From Epiperipatus broadwayi (Eukaryota > Onychophora > Udeonychophora > Euonychophora > Peripatidae): 64,000 bases of DNA. This document shows, in pieces, positions 14,011 to 27,190 of this stretch. Positions within the stretch are counted from its first letter, which is position 1. Each line of letters starts with the position of its first letter. The notes below the pieces were generated by a model. That model made no database searches, was not told the origin of the DNA, and was given only the letters and a program-made list of their open reading frames with translations. The stretch lies in assembly GCA_028023455.1 (NCBI GenBank), contig JAQFVV010006221.1, forward strand, positions 6,925,011-6,989,010. The letters are read 5' to 3'. The position numbers and the translations under genes are program-made.

Positions 14011-14065
14011 CCAAAGCTCCTCACTGACGAAGGTCACAAGCCAGAAACTAGTCTGGGGATCTTGG
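14011..14065 (+). ncRNA. Hammerhead-like motif, unit 1
   Basis: Same layout as the copy at 14467. Stem II has one C-to-U change (GGU with GCC) that keeps pairing as G-U. Predicted cleavage follows GUC at 14051-14053. Confidence 0.6.
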
Positions 14066-14466
14066 ATGAGTAGGCATTAGATAGGGATTTTATGCACAAG
14101 CCTTCTGGCATCCATTGATTACTCTGCTTAGCACAGGTGGCAATACTGTATGGAGAGTTTTGCTCTGTTTATCAACAATTAATGTGCTAGTATAGGAAAT
14201 GTGATCATGTGATGCTTAATGGTTTAACACCAATCCTGCCTAATAGGATCGTGGTGGCTATGGTTGTAAAAGAGCCAAAGACACCAAAATGTATGGGTGC
14301 TGAACTGAGTTCAGACCCATATGACTATATAAGCTATTGAGCTTAGATTGAAAATATTTTTTGTGTTTTCAATTTCATTCTCATAGTTTTGTAGTTAAGT
14401 AGAGATAAAAAGTGGTTGCTAGAGGGTTGCATTAGATCCTAAGATCTAGATGCAGTGCTCTCAGAT

Positions 14467-14521
14467 CCAAAGCTCCTCACTGACGAAGGCCACAAGCCAG
14501 AAACTAGTCTGGGGATCTTGG
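14467..14521 (+). ncRNA. Hammerhead-like motif, unit 2
   Basis: Reading the RNA, CCAAAGCUCCUCA is followed by the core CUGACGA (fits CUGANGA). Next are a stem-loop GGC-CACAA-GCC bounded by A and A, then GAAA, CUAGU, C (cleavage after GUC, 14507-14509) and UGGGGAUCUUGG. The last arm pairs with the first as stem I: UGGGGA/UCCUCA plus CUUGG/CCAAAG with a one-base bulge, about 11 bp. Stem III (ACUAGU) is only 2 bp but self-complementary, as in hammerheads that act as dimers. The A-A mismatch at the base of stem II, instead of G-C, is the main reason to doubt strong activity. Confidence 0.62.
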
Positions 14522-14922
14522 ATGAGTAGGCATTAGATAGGGATTTTATGCACAAGCCTTCTGGCATCCATTGATTACTCTGCTTAGCACAGGTGGCAAT
14601 ACTGTATGGAGAGTTTTGCTCTGTTTATCAACAATTAATGTGCTAGTATAGGAAATGTGATCATGTGATGCTTAATGGTTTAACACCAATCCTGCCTAAT
14701 AGGATAGTGGTGGCTATGGTTGTAAAAGAGCCAAAGACACCAAAATGTATGGGTGCTGAACTGAGTTCAGACCCATATGACTATATAAGCTATTGAGCTT
14801 AGATTGAAAATATTTTTTGTGTTTTCAATTTCATTCTCATAGTTTTGTAGTTAAGTAGAGATAAAAAGTGGTTGCTAGAGGGTTGCATTAGATCCTAAGA
14901 TCTAGATGCAGTGCTCTCAGAT

Positions 14923-14977
14923 CCAAAGCTCCTCACTGACGAAGGCCACAAGCCAGAAACTAGTCTGGGGATCTTGG
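14923..14977 (+). ncRNA. Hammerhead-like motif, unit 3
   Basis: Identical to the copy at 14467 and exactly 456 bp downstream of it. Confidence 0.6.
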
Positions 14978-15079
14978 ATGAGTAGGCATTAGATAGGGAT
15001 TTTATGCACAAGCCTTCTGGCATCCATTGATTACTCTGCTTAGCACAGGTGGCAATACTGTATGGAGAGTTTTGCTCTG

Positions 15080-15178
<99 letters not shown>

Positions 15179-15195
15179 GTTGTTGTTGTTGTTAA
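15080..15195 (+). repeat. (TTA)n to (TTG)n microsatellite
   Basis: About 100 bp of TTA repeats followed by five TTG/GTT units. It adjoins the right end of the foldback array, mirroring the TTA run on its left. Confidence 0.95.
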
Positions 15196-15223
15196 ATAAA
15201 TCTTATTATATATACATTTAGAA

Positions 15224-16150
15224 GTATATTGTTTATTTATTTAGCTCCCTGACTGGTCTTTAGAGACCCTCAGGATACAACAAATATCTTGATAGTTTTA
15301 TAAATAAAAAAATAGATTTAGACATTGAGATGGTTTAGTAATTAATGTTTAAAAAATTAGAATTATTTATCAGTCAATAATTGAAGAAAAATCTTTAGCA
15401 ATATTTTATGCAGATTGTTAACAATTTGAAATGTAAACCAATGTAAATATCTTGATAGTTTTATAAATAGGAAAGTAGATTTAGATGTTGAAATGTAACT
15501 CAGATTACAATCTGCTGCTGCTGCTTTTAACAAGTTAAATTATAATGGATTACATTACAAAGAAATAACTACTGTAATAAATTAGCTTGAGCTTTTATTT
15601 TACCTAATTTATTTTAGGAAACGAAATGTATACCCCTATCAGTGCAATATAAAGGCTATTAGAAAAGTTTCTTTTAAACATGCTTCATCAAATTTTAAAA
15701 ATTTCATGAGAAAATCATAAGATCAATCAATGTGTTCTTCAACTTGTTGAATATGATACCATTGTAAAATCACACCTTCATTGGATTGGATGTATGAATC
15801 AAATGAATCATACAAGAGTTTCTAAAATTGTGTTTTATGATGAATTTGAGCATGTTTTTCATGGGAGATGTATCCCTTTTATGCTATAAGAATTATCTCA
15901 AAAAATTTCAAAAGAAGTATAATGTTTACTGTTTAGAGTAGGAGGAAACATGGCAGAGAATTGAATACATTGGACAACTAAAATTAAATATGGTGAATTA
16001 TTGTAGAAAGAAGATTTTCTGCAGAAAAAAAGATCCAGCATTTGTATATGTAGATATTTGTGATTTATAGATTGGTTTATATAGTCATCACAAAACTCAT
16101 CTCTAGAATAGTTTTTTCCCATCATTTGTGAGTGGCTGCTGCTGCTGATT
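15224..16150 (+). pseudogene. LINE remnant, part D: C-terminal region
   Basis: Frame-shifted reading gives KYLDSFINRKVDLDVEMQLR then LQSAAAAFNKLNYNG-LHYKEI near 15450-15580, the usual block after RT (YLGS-I with an A-AAF-KL helix). Then come HTFIGLDV, equivalent to HL-W-GHV-RM, near 15775, and NYLKKFQKKYNVYCLEWEE near 15890-15940. The last is an IGLYSHHKTH end at 16072-16104, the remains of a terminal zinc-finger-like motif found in some APE-type LINEs. Several stops. The 5' part overlaps what is also seen at 12340-12450, so a duplication or a second copy of the family is possible. Confidence 0.75.
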
Positions 16151-16154
16151 TCCA

Positions 16155-16825
16155 TTCTAAAGATAATAGACTTATCAATTAATAAGATTAAAAAGATGGA
16201 GAATGTAGAAGTTTCATTAACAATAAACTTTATACTGATAATTTCTGATTTATTTTTAATAGAAATTGTATTTAGTTTGAAATTATATTGTAGTAGGATT
16301 TAATAGGATTGGTTTTAATTATTTGTTCCTTATCAATATAATATTTAATTATAATAACTTTGTAATAAGTCAGGAAATAATTACACCATATTTTTTTTAA
16401 AGTTAATTTCATGAAATAACATTTTAAAAAGATAGATCTTTATAAGATGATTAATTTCATTTTCTATTTTTTAAAAAAAGAAAATTAACATTTTAAAAAA
16501 TATAGTGTATATTTTATTTGCAAATTTTATATACATATGTTTTTGGTGTTTTTGAATTGTATATTTTTCTTTTTAATTTAGGTTCTAATGAATTATGCCT
16601 TGACAAAGATAATAAAAACAAAATCAAAACTATGATGGATATTTTATTATATTTTTTTAAGTGTAGTTCATTAAAAAAAATTCTTTATAAAAGAAAAGGT
16701 GTAATGAATTTTATAATTCCAATAATTTTCAATATATTTTATTATTTGTCCACAAAAATGTTCTTTGTTTTGTTTATATTTAATATGAATTAAGTATATT
16801 GACTTCTCTTAATTAAATTTAACTA
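16155..16825. other. AT-rich gene-free DNA
   Basis: Nothing recognised. The 91-codon frame at 16518-16793 is low-complexity (F, I, K, N) and looks like chance. Confidence 0.4.
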
Positions 16826-18830
16826 TAGTATAATGATCGAAATGAAAGTGAAGATCGAATCTAACTGCAAAAACAATATCTGCAACTACCAGGGCGCCAT
16901 CTAGGCATTTGAGCCTAGAAAAATTTATAAAGTAGGCAGATACGCGCTGTTAAGATTCCACTTTATTTAAATATTCCGATCGTTAGCCCAAGTCACTAGC
17001 TCAGTGGAGTAGCAGAGATAATAAAATATAAATTTTATATCTTAAATATAAAAGAATAAAAGCCACTGCCAGAGATTAACACATAAAATATTTATTTACG
17101 CACATATAAAATAACATTTAAATTTTGAGGAATAAGTTTAACATTTTAGATTTTTATATTAACTTTTAATTTTACATTTAACTAAGTTTCAATGAGTTTA
17201 ATATTTTATTTAGATAGTCAAGTATGAATAGACTACATAGATCTGCATTTGAAAAGAAAATATTCTTCCCTGATTTAACCTTAGGCAACAAATTTTGCAA
17301 TCAAACTGGCGCCAATCCATCTGATACATTCATGTATTCAATGTAGCATGATACGACAACACAAAATACTATACTGTCAGGAATGTACATCTGATCAGTA
17401 AGTAGATTAGAGAAGACATTGTCTCTCCACCAACAGGAATGTGACATCTGTTGGCGAGTAGAACAATAAACATAAAACTCCATAGGAATGGACTGCGGTC
17501 CTTTGCTGTCTTACAAATCCATCCATAGGCAAACAGAGGGTGTGTGGCGTATATCTATAATCCTGCCCATAGCGGATCTCATACTACAACTACAATTACA
17601 CAAATATATCCAATCCATTGAACCAATTCAACTACGAAATGAATAACCTAAGATTACCCTTCCTTAATATAACTTTACAAAACTATATAGCCATTCACAC
17701 CCGACTTAAATTTAACATTTAAATACGTTCGCACAGATTATTTTTATACAATTTGTTTTTAAAATGTTGAGTATAGGTCGGCTGCACAGATTCCACGGTC
17801 AAAAACATCCAAATTAAACACAATCGATCAAAATACAAAATCATTGATAACGTCAATTGCAAAAAGGGAATACACAAGGCCCCATGGCATTCATCGTAAG
17901 ATGCCTGCATTAACATCGTTGACTTATATATTCTAATCGACTGTGGAAACCACAACATAATCAACCGCTAACGAATCTATGCAACATCTATACCCAACCT
18001 AAATTTCATCATTTAAAATTTAAACAACAAATAATTTATACAATAAGAGAAAAAAAAAATGGAACTGATTTTTATCAATCGGAAAACATAAAATTAAACA
18101 TTATTAATTTGATTTTAAACTTAAAAAAGTCAGATAGAAGTTCATAAGCTTGAACGAAAGTTCTTAATTATTTTTAAATTTAGAGTTCATGTCAATATAG
18201 CTTACGGTAGAAGAGTCCAGGTTTCTGCTTTTAATTCCCGCGACGCCTCCATTGGAAGATAATGTTCTGGAGATGGCAATAGCTGGTTCAAGGTATCACA
18301 GTCTTTTCCTTTTTCTTTTTAAATAGAGAGTGTGGTATGTGCGTCCTATCGCATCTCTCAAACACACAACGCTGGAACTGTCCGAAAAAACTTTATTTCC
18401 CTTTTTATATTATCCACACGGATTCAATCAACAAAATGTCACTAATCCATCACTTTCGTTAGGGTCCGAGCCAAGGCTTAGTGCTTCCATTGGTCAAACT
18501 AATTTTTCTTTATTCTCTTATCCAATTTTCATCTCATCATTTTAATTATACAAGAGCCCAAGGCTAGCTTGCTTTTCATTTATAAACAATCATTTCCATT
18601 TACAGATTACAAGACTTAATTAATACCTGCTTTTATTTTTAAATCTTGTACGTTCAAATACTTATTTATTTGTTTTTTTCAAAAAAAATATTTTTAAAGT
18701 TTGGCATCTGTGCGAATGTATATACGTTTAACAAACATTTTAATTTTAGCGTTTAGTTTTTTACTTTTATTTGCGAACTTTTAAGTTTTTATTTTAAATT
18801 AATGTAACGACATATTTATATATCGTTACA
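16826..18830. other. GC-richer island, possibly a decayed transposable element
   Basis: Base composition rises well above the surroundings (for example ggcgccatctaggc at 16897 and cgcgacgcc at 18239). Frames here do not resemble proteins I know. It ends in a near-palindrome at 18803-18830 (TGTAACGA ... TCGTTACA), a sequence typical of LTR ends. A TGGCGCC at 17308 would suit a primer-binding site. I found neither paired LTRs nor matching inverted ends, so the type is open. Related inverted segments (acgttcgcacagat near 17725 and its reverse near 18705) hint at internal rearrangement. Confidence 0.35.
18803..18830. repeat. 28-bp near-palindrome
   Basis: TGTAACGA and TCGTTACA are perfect 8-bp reverse complements around a 12-bp AT centre. 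TG...CA ends of this kind are common at LTR boundaries. Confidence 0.6.
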
Positions 18831-21800
18831 ATAGTAAAGTTTGAAATTATGATTTTTATGTTAGCATCCTTAATTTCAATATTCTTTCTTAGAAGTACAA
18901 GCTCAGGAAATAAATTATTGTATACAACAAATAAAACTGTGACAAGCATTTCACTTCATAAATGAAGGTCTATCATTTTATATTAATTTTGGAGGCCTAA
19001 TTTCTGCATTGATTACATAACATTTTATTTGAAATATGCTTTTTTTTGTTAATATATTAATGTTATAATATTTGATCATTAAAATAATATATAAAAACAA
19101 ACAGAAATATGTGTATGATTTGTTGCTTATAAAAATATAAAGTAAAACATAAAGTGAAAAGAATTCATATTATTAGCAAATATCTTTTTCAAACCTGATT
19201 TTAATTTTTAAAAGTACTTAAAATCCTTTTTTCTTTCATTTTCATTTTTTTGTATGAAAGATATATTAGAGAAGTATTATTTTTTTTTAATGAACATTCT
19301 TTGATAGTTGAAACAAATATGGAAAATAAGTATTTTATTTATGACATTTCTTGGAGATTTCAACATAATTTGGCATTTACCATAATTAAAATTGAACAAA
19401 TGATTTAGTTTATTAATTTTTTTTTCCATGTCTTTGATTCAGCAAAATGACCTCCATTAAATGGACACATTTTTTTGACATGGTAGATGATAAAATTGAT
19501 CACAACCATCCATGCAAATGGAATCTGTTTATATTTGCTATAATATTTTTAAATGCTTTTCATTGGAATCCTAATATTTTATAGTCAACAAGGATAGAAA
19601 CTGCTTAATTTAGCTAGTTAATTTCAGGCTTGTTAATATTTATTATTGTTGCTGTTTTATAAATGAAATATTAAATGGCATGCACTTTCAGAAAATATTA
19701 ATAAAAAAATTATAATTTTAAACTACTATAATTTTCAAGACAGATCTTTTTGCCTTCTTGAAACTCATTGTTGTCAGTCTTTTTTTTTTTTTTCTTCATA
19801 AAGGCCTTTTTTTAAATACCATTACACATGGCAATTGGACTATGTCATTTTAAAATAAATATTTAAAAATAGAATTAACAAAATAGCCAGTAATATTTTA
19901 TTTGACTTTCACTTTTAAATCTAGAATTTTACCTCAATATTGTTAACAGAGTTTATTTATTTTAAATTGAATTTAATTTATTAGTTTTAATTATGAATTT
20001 ATTGTATAATTGTAAAATAATTTCAATGATCATTTATGAAACATACACATATATTTTTTTACAACAAACATTTACTATTGATTAAAGTTAATAATTTATG
20101 TACTTTGTATTCAAATTACTAAGATTTGCTATGTAATCTATATAAGATTTTTCTCTGTTTGAAGGCAATACATTTTATTTTCATATTTAAATGCTCACTG
20201 CTCCATCCTGTTCTTTTAATTTTGTTTTTTCTTACTATAGGCACATGTGCTAGCCAATATAGATAGTCTATATTTAAGATAGACAAACACTGTGAAAATT
20301 ATATATACAGTATATACATTTTCATCTCTTAGAGACTATTGGATTGATGTATTACAAGATTGTTAATTGGTTTAATAAAAATATGGCACTAGAGGTTAAC
20401 ATTGTTTCCTAGTAATTATTATATATATAATAAATAAATAAAAAATTATGACAAGAACATAACTTTAAAAGAAAAAAACCCAAAACTGAATTAATCATTA
20501 TAAACATTTAATAAACAGATAATTAACTTTTACAAATCTTTTTGTTTTGATTAATTTATTCAAGTCAATGAATCCATTATTTTTTTAAATTTTATGTTTT
20601 GAAAATAGTTATGATTTATTAGTCAAAAGCTGACTATTAACTTCAGATTAGTATTTTCATATTTACCACAAATTATATAGTTTATTTTTTATTTTTTTAT
20701 TATTTTTAATAATTATGAATAGACACTTATTAGTCAGCTTTTTTTTTTCAAATTCAAAGAAAATCACTTAAATTTGATATAAATAATACATTTCAAGTTA
20801 ATATATATATATATATTTAAAAAAATGTTAGAGGTAAAAAAAAAAGATTCAAAAACTAATTTCTCTAATTATTTTTGAAATTGTGCAGGTAATTGTGATT
20901 ACCAAATTAAAGAGAAACGGGATTAGAAGTGAAGGCATTTAACAGTAAATGAAATAGAGCACAGTAATAGAAGATATAAAAAGAAAATGTGACATGAATC
21001 AAATAAATGAATATATGATTTTGGGCTCTTGAGTGTAATGCAATAAATAATGGTATAGAAATGTAAAATGTGAATACCCAAAAATAAAGATGAAGATTAT
21101 GATTTCAAATAACCTGAAGTAGAAATGGAAATGGAATTCAGGCATCAAGCAACATGATGAGATGATAATGTGATTAAACCAAAATTAAATTTATACAAAT
21201 ATCGCAATGTAATGAAAATCTGTTGAAAACAATTGTTATTAGCATTCTCACAGATTTATTGTCCCAGATTTGAACTACATTTCTTTTTTTTTTTATGAAA
21301 GTTTATTCATCAAAACATCCTATGCAGTCATTGGATTAAAAATAAACCAATTATTTTCTGCCTAAGAAGAATAAACAACATACAGCAAAATATATAAAAT
21401 TACTGTATTGTATAATAAAGTATTTTTTATATTATTTGTAATTATTTTTGGTATTAGTTTTAGTAAAAATATTTAATATTATGCAAAGCAATTTTTTTAA
21501 AATCAAAAGTAAATTTGGGTTTTAATTATTAAAATATAAGATACGATTAAGAGGTATTTGATAAATATTAGTTTTTAGTAACTTTGAAACTAAGTTAAAT
21601 AAAAAAATATTACATTTGTGCAAATGAATTAATTCTTTGCTTGTCACTTTAGGGTTCTGTTGGTTTTTCTTTTTCCAAATAATTGACACATAAAATCAAA
21701 ATCTTATAATTCTTATAAAACATAACCAGAATAAAAATATTTATTTTCTATTAACCAAATCTTTAGTGTTAACCAGAAATAAATGGGAAAAATATTTTTC

Positions 21801-21941
21801 TAAATCATTTTTTATTAATTTAAAGAATTTTTTTTAATGTTTGTAAACATGCGATATAGATTTTTTTCAGTATTAAAATATTCAAAAATAATATTTTTAA
21901 CTATTGTAAGTCTTTAATTTATTTAGTGTGTATTTTTGCCT
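18831..21941. other. AT-rich gene-free DNA
   Basis: No gene or named repeat seen. Short T and AT runs (for example 20803-20816) only. Possibly intron of the Boule-like gene or DNA upstream of it. Confidence 0.4.
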
Positions 21942-23246
21942 GGTACTAATCGGTACTCCAGGCTAGCCATTTGGTGGCATTGTTTCTCTGCTAAAAACAT
22001 GATCCAGGTCCAACTATTTTTAATTAAATTATTTTTACATTTTTTCCAACTTTTATTAAAATATTTTTTCCCAATTTGTCCAACTTTTATTAAAATATCT
22101 TTACATATTCTCTGCCTTTTTAAAAAATATTTTGACATTTTCTCCGTTTTTTTCAAAAATATTTGGATATTTGATACAACTTTTTTTACTCATATTTTGA
22201 CATGTGATATGACCTTTTTTTTTTACCAATATTTTGATATTCTTGTAAATAATTTACAATACAAGATTTGATTCAAATATTTGTACATTTTCATTTTCAA
22301 AAATAGCAAAATTAAAAACATCACGTAATACAAATAAAGCTAAAACAAAAATCCCCGTATAGTTGCTGTATTTTAAAAACAAAAAAGAAAAACAAAGTTG
22401 AAAAAGTCAAAAGTTTTGATTTTAGTTTAACTTTTTTGGGGGGAGATGGGGAGAAATAATTTGTCGTCACTGAGACAAAAGATAGAGATAAAAGTTATTT
22501 TTGGTTTGTTTTTATTTTTTAAAAAAGGTTAATAAAAATTGGTTTTAAAAAGAAAAGTTTTAGTATATCAGTGGTATACAAATAAAGCCGAAACAAAAAT
22601 CGCCGTATAGTCAAAAAAAAAAAGTCGCGCAAAAAAAAACCAAAGTTGAAAAAGTCAAAAGTTTTGATCTTATTTAATGTTTTTTTTTTTTTGGGGGGGG
22701 GGGGTTTAACAAACAAATAATTTGTCGTCACTGATCAAACAAAGTTTATGATTTCCAAAACTATGTGCAACCTCAGACATTTTATTTGTCTCATAATTTG
22801 TGTGGCTATTCGTGTGAGTTCTGGGAAAACGTGCTTGCCATGACCTTTTGCAATTTTTTCCACCTTTCAAAATTTGTACGGAAGCACGGCGACAGTCTTA
22901 CAATTATTAGTATCAAATACTATGTCAGGTAGGGGGTAAGATCTTTAATTAGAATGCATATTATAATAATTATGGCCACTTGAATTTCTTCCACCCTCAC
23001 AACATACGATCGTGATCTGCTAAGTGTGCATATTTGCATAGTGTCACAAAGCACATTAGCAGGCCATAATATTGGTGTGCATCTCCATATATGCCTGCAG
23101 TGGCTAATATGAGCAGTACTGTTCTATAGACCATAAGTTTCTCTGCAAAAGCACAAAAATATTGGGCCGTGTAAATGGCATATTTCTGTGTTTTTAGCAG
23201 AGAAACAATGCCACCAGACGGCTGGCTTGGTGGACCGATTAGTACC
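21942..23246. mobile_element. TIR element 2 (1.3 kb, non-autonomous)
   Basis: The left end begins GGTACTAATCGGT and the right end, on the other strand, begins identically. They continue similar for about 58 bp, including TGGTGGCATTGTTTCTCTGC in both. Flanks TTTTGCCT and TTTTGTCC agree at 6 of 8 positions, fitting a decayed 8-bp target duplication as made by hAT-type transposases. There is no transposase. The inside has a direct duplication of about 250 bp (22330-22460 and 22575-22735, each with GTATAG and GTCGTCACTGA) and poly-T/poly-G runs near 22681-22705. The ends and the GC-richer tail (22740-23210) resemble the elements at 33375 and 41082. Confidence 0.8.
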
Positions 23247-23609
23247 TTTTGTCCTTTTTATATAAATATATTTCTATGTAAATAAAAATATTGTTTTTTA
23301 ATCTAATATTCATAGTTTTTATTTTAATCATTTAAGAGCAAACAAAATATTATCTTGCAAATAATATGCAGAAATCACTTTGAAATTTAAAATGATGTTT
23401 TGATGGTTTTAAAATGAATATATACAGTGTGTAGAGCAATAAAAATTAAGTTTTTTTTTTTTTTTTTAAGAGGATTATGACTTCTGCATAAGTGCAAAAT
23501 TCAAACAAAAGATTAATCACTATTTTGTATACACACTTATTTATATGCACATATAATTTTTTTCTTTTTGAAATATTTGTTTTAGCTAAAATACTTTTTT
23601 TCTTTTTAG
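23247..23609. other. Intron sequence before the microexon
   Basis: No gene or repeat seen. It ends in a good polypyrimidine tract (tttttttctttttag, 23595-23609). Confidence 0.5.
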
Positions 23610-23631
23610 CAACCCTATCAAAGGCTGTATG
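23610..23631 (+). CDS. Candidate 22-bp microexon of the Boule-like gene
   Basis: A strong acceptor (pyrimidine tract then AG at 23608-23609) and a consensus donor GTGAGT (23632-23637) bracket 22 bases encoding Q-P-Y-Q-R-L-Y plus one base. That base G joins AT at the start of the exon at 57962 to make GAT (Asp), keeping frame. The merged peptide then runs QPYQRLYDAAQPIANG into the Boule exon. In human BOLL the segment after the RRM similarly starts K-Q-Q. Length 22 means skipping it would shift frame. What remains uncertain is whether the spliceosome uses it, and whether the upstream RRM exon ends in phase 0. No RRM exon was found in the 23.6 kb before it. Confidence 0.6.
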
Positions 23632-24573
23632 GTGAGTAATATCACTAACTTTTTTTTGTAATTAATCTAAGTAAATATTTATGCATATTTTTAATAATCT
23701 AATTAGTTAACTTATGTTTATTTAGTTCATTTAATCAATGAAAATAGTTAATGATTAACTAATTTTGTTTAATGTGCATATAGTGTATATAAAATATGAA
23801 TATATAATTAAACATTCTTATTCAAAAAAATCTATATTTAATTAGACTATTTTTTTCAAATTCATAACAATGTTTTTTGCAATGAAACTGATAGTTTTAG
23901 AACCTACAACTGGAAAAGTAATTTGATGTTGTGAATAATGAATGCTGCATAATAAATTAATAATTTTGTATGTAAAATATTTTAGGTTCATAATTGAGAA
24001 TTGAAAAAAAAAGGTTATATATAACACTATCTGCTTCTGCTTTCGTTCTGTATCTATTTTACAAAAACAATAGAAATAATGCTGTGAAACATTGAGAAAT
24101 CTCTTGACTGAAGCAATTGTCGAGAGATATATAATTGTTGTAATTCATAGTAAAATGATTGTGAGATCCACTATGAAGACATGAATCTATATCTTTATAC
24201 TGATTTGAATATGCTCCCTAATTATCTGAAGGGACTATAGTAATTTAGCTGTTGTGGTGAAACATGTGCTTTATCAAGTAATTTGGATATTCCTGTCACA
24301 ACCATTTATATAAATTTTTTAAAACTTTATCTTTAAACTATCATTTTTGTTTAATACAAATAAGTAATGTGTAGGTAAATGATTTTGAGATGAGATGAGT
24401 TTTATTTTTATCTAAATGAAACTGTAATTAAGTGGCACATTTAGCTTAAAATTCAATATTAAAGTGAATTTGGCATGAGTTCACTGCAAGTAAAAATTGT
24501 TGATTCATTCATTTTCAATGCATGATTAAAAGTTTTTGGTCATGTGTACTAACCAATTAGGCAATACAGACAA
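23632..24573. other. Intron sequence
   Basis: AT-rich DNA between the microexon and the Ty3/gypsy element at 24574; no feature recognised. Confidence 0.4.
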
Positions 24574-25208
24574 TGTTGAGTTACTCTAAAAATAATTATA
24601 TACAGAAAAAAGAATTAGACTAATTGCAATTAACAACATTCTAATTTGCATAATAATAAAGTCTAATAATATGAAAATTAGTTAAAATTCTGACAGGAGA
24701 GAATATAAAATGGAATAGAATGGAGAATGAAAAAAATAAAGTGAAAAGCAGTCTAGTGACATTCGAAGTGCTGAATGAAAATCTGATAGTGCAGTTGCAG
24801 ACCTGTATTAGCAGTAGAAAAAGTGCCATTACACTGACTCAGAGATGTGTGTGAGCAGTAAGGTGCTTACCTGAAATTGCTAGTGAATGACTGTCTGAAA
24901 TTACAGGGATGAAAGAAAACTTATAGTTATGGAAATAGAAGACTTTAGTATTTCATGGAGTTACAGATGAACTCTAATTACTTATCTATTTATTTATTTG
25001 TCTCTCTATAGACCTATGAATTGTTTTTTTATTATGTTGTTTATTGCTTTTCAACTAGCCAGTTGTCAGTTGAACTACTTATCTTGATTACTAATATATA
25101 TGCTATTCATAATGAATAAACTCAATAGATTATTATTAAAACTTATGTGTGTATGTTAATTTAAGTTATATCATAATTTGTATGGCTACTAGATTATAGT
25201 CTGACCCT
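24574..25208 (+). repeat. 5' LTR
   Basis: It aligns with 27611-28239 from TGTTGAGT through shared blocks such as aattatatacagaaaaaag and gaactactaat-like text to attatagtctgac. Sequence after it (ctgtccatg) differs from that after the 3' copy. Confidence 0.78.
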
Positions 25209-25361
25209 GTCCATGTTAACTGATGCAATCATCAGAACCTGTAAAAAGATTTGTCCATACATTAGGATGTACAAAGAAATGCAGAATGGAATGATAGCAT
25301 CATTTGATATGAAAAATCTGGGACAATGCGATAGATTTATGTAAACGATGTAGAGGAATAC

Positions 25362-25640
25362 ATGTTGATAAATGGGATTATTGATGACAAGTTGAAAGTT
25401 GCCACTCTCTTAAGGATATCGGGACAGAATGTTCTGCAATTGGAAAAACAGTTATATGATCTGCAGCTTCCGGAAAAAATCCCGTCCAAGGAATTATTGA
25501 TAAAATTAAATGTCTACTTTAAACCAATAACATTTAAGTTTACTGCACACTTTCATTTCCATAGGAAAATGCAATCACTAGATGAAAGCATATGTGGATA
25601 TAGTTTAATATTACAGACTTTTTGTAAAGGAATGTGAATT
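25362..25640 (+). pseudogene. gag fragment (Ty3/gypsy)
   Basis: A 91-codon frame with KVATLLRISGQNVLQLEKQL, then a YFKP block and KFTAHFHFHRKMQSLDESI, matching the central helices of gypsy gag where residues like YF-P--N--YERF-F--R-Q are usual. It is followed in other frames by LLDQLLWDIKDL and, near 25890, CYCCEKK, a broken CCHC zinc knuckle. Truncated and frameshifted; not a working gag. Confidence 0.75.
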
Positions 25641-26029
25641 CAAGGATTATTCTGACAAGATGCTATTGGACCAGTTATTATGGGACATCAAAGACTTGTA
25701 GCTTAGGCAGATTCTCATAAGCAAATCTCTACTAACTGATAAAGTTGCTATTGAATGTGGGATATCATTTGAAACCACCTTACACTATGTGTGAGACGTT
25801 TAGAAAGGTGAATGAAAAAAACAAACCAAGCATATATACATAAATGCAGTGAAAGCCCAAATGAAAGAGAAGTTTGGTAAGAAGGAACCCAAGAATTGTT
25901 ATTGTTGTGAAAAGAAGGCAGCCTAACAGGTCATTTATGCAATAAATAACTGCAAATGAAAAAAAGAGGATTTTCCACCAAGGAATAAAATGGAAGAGCA
26001 TCAAAGAAGGCCACAAATGTGAAATTTAT

Positions 26030-26320
26030 AAATAAAAGTGAAGATATGCCTAATATTTTAAAACTAAAAGTCTATGGACAAATGTTAAAAATGGAAATAG
26101 ATATGGGGCTGGCATATCATTAATATTGCTAACAGATTGGGGAGTTATTCAGAAAAGAGCAAAGATTAACATTGGGATAAAAAAAACTAATTTGGCAGCA
26201 AAAGACATTAATAGAAATGGGATAAATATTGGAGTTGTGTCAGTGCCAAAACAGCAAATAGCCATAATAGAAATTTATTATTATACTTGGTTGCAAAGAA
26301 CATTATCCTGACAATAAGAT
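26030..26320 (+). pseudogene. Protease remnant
   Basis: Translation near 26060-26115 gives LKVYGQMLKMEIDMGLAYH, corresponding to the V-G----MEIDTGA region of retroviral-type aspartic proteases. The active-site DTG has become DMG, and frames break right after. The following 26130-26310 frame continues in the place of the rest of the protease. Confidence 0.6.
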
Positions 26321-26559
26321 GCAATTGGTTTCAAGCTCTCAGAATAAACATTGGACAAGTTAAAACTGCTAAAATAAAAATCAGTGTCCAGAAAAATTTC
26401 CACCTCTATATAAGATAAATTATATAGAAATGGACTAAAATAGAATAATGATTATAACCTGATAAAAAATTGGATAAAAAAATGGATAGCCAATGAAACA
26501 ATCAAATTATTTAGCACTGACAATATGGATTCAGGAAAGTTTGTTGAAATAACGTAGAT

Positions 26560-27190
26560 ACATACTAATGACAGATCAAGTCATGATTACACCTAAGGGA
26601 AGGAAAAGTATTTTACAGTTATTACACAAAGGGTACCTTGGAATAATAAGAATCAAGGAATTAGCATGTTCATTTGTTTGGTGACCAGAGTTAAATAATG
26701 ATATCTAACAGACTGTCAAAAAAATGTATAGCTTGCCAATAAACACAAATTTCCTACCTAAAAATTCCAGTCTTGGCCTGAGGCTACTAGAAGATGGGTT
26801 AGACTACATTTAGATCATGCTGGACCATCCCATAGATATATCTTAAATACATATTTTTTCACTCATGAGTATTGTGGGGCCATTGTAATGGACAATGGGA
26901 TATAGCTCAGAAACTGAAAGACTTCCTTGCTGCGAAGGGATATGGCATGTATTTGCATCAGCATATCACTGTCACTTAAATGATATCCATGAAATTCTTA
27001 CAACCATGATGTTTTTACAAGCTCTTCATGCCAAGTTCTGTTATAAGAAAAACATCCATGGAGTTATTAATGAAGCACCATATAAAGAGATAAAGTTAAA
27101 AAGAAAGATGTAAAATTTAGAAAACATTGTTAAAGTAAAATAAACCATTTTGGACAAAAACTACATTTATGAAAAAATAGTTACCACCTG
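26560..27190 (+). pseudogene. Integrase remnant
   Basis: Reading across frames shows LLHKGYLGI and KKCIACQ, the H-H and C-C halves of the integrase zinc finger, near 26615-26740. At 26930-26990 comes FLAAKG-WHVFASAYH, equivalent to FL--KGI-H--S-PYHP before the catalytic Glu region, and an NEAPY-like stretch follows at 27070. RT and RNase H, which should lie upstream, are missing; only about 250 bp separate protease and integrase remains. Confidence 0.7.
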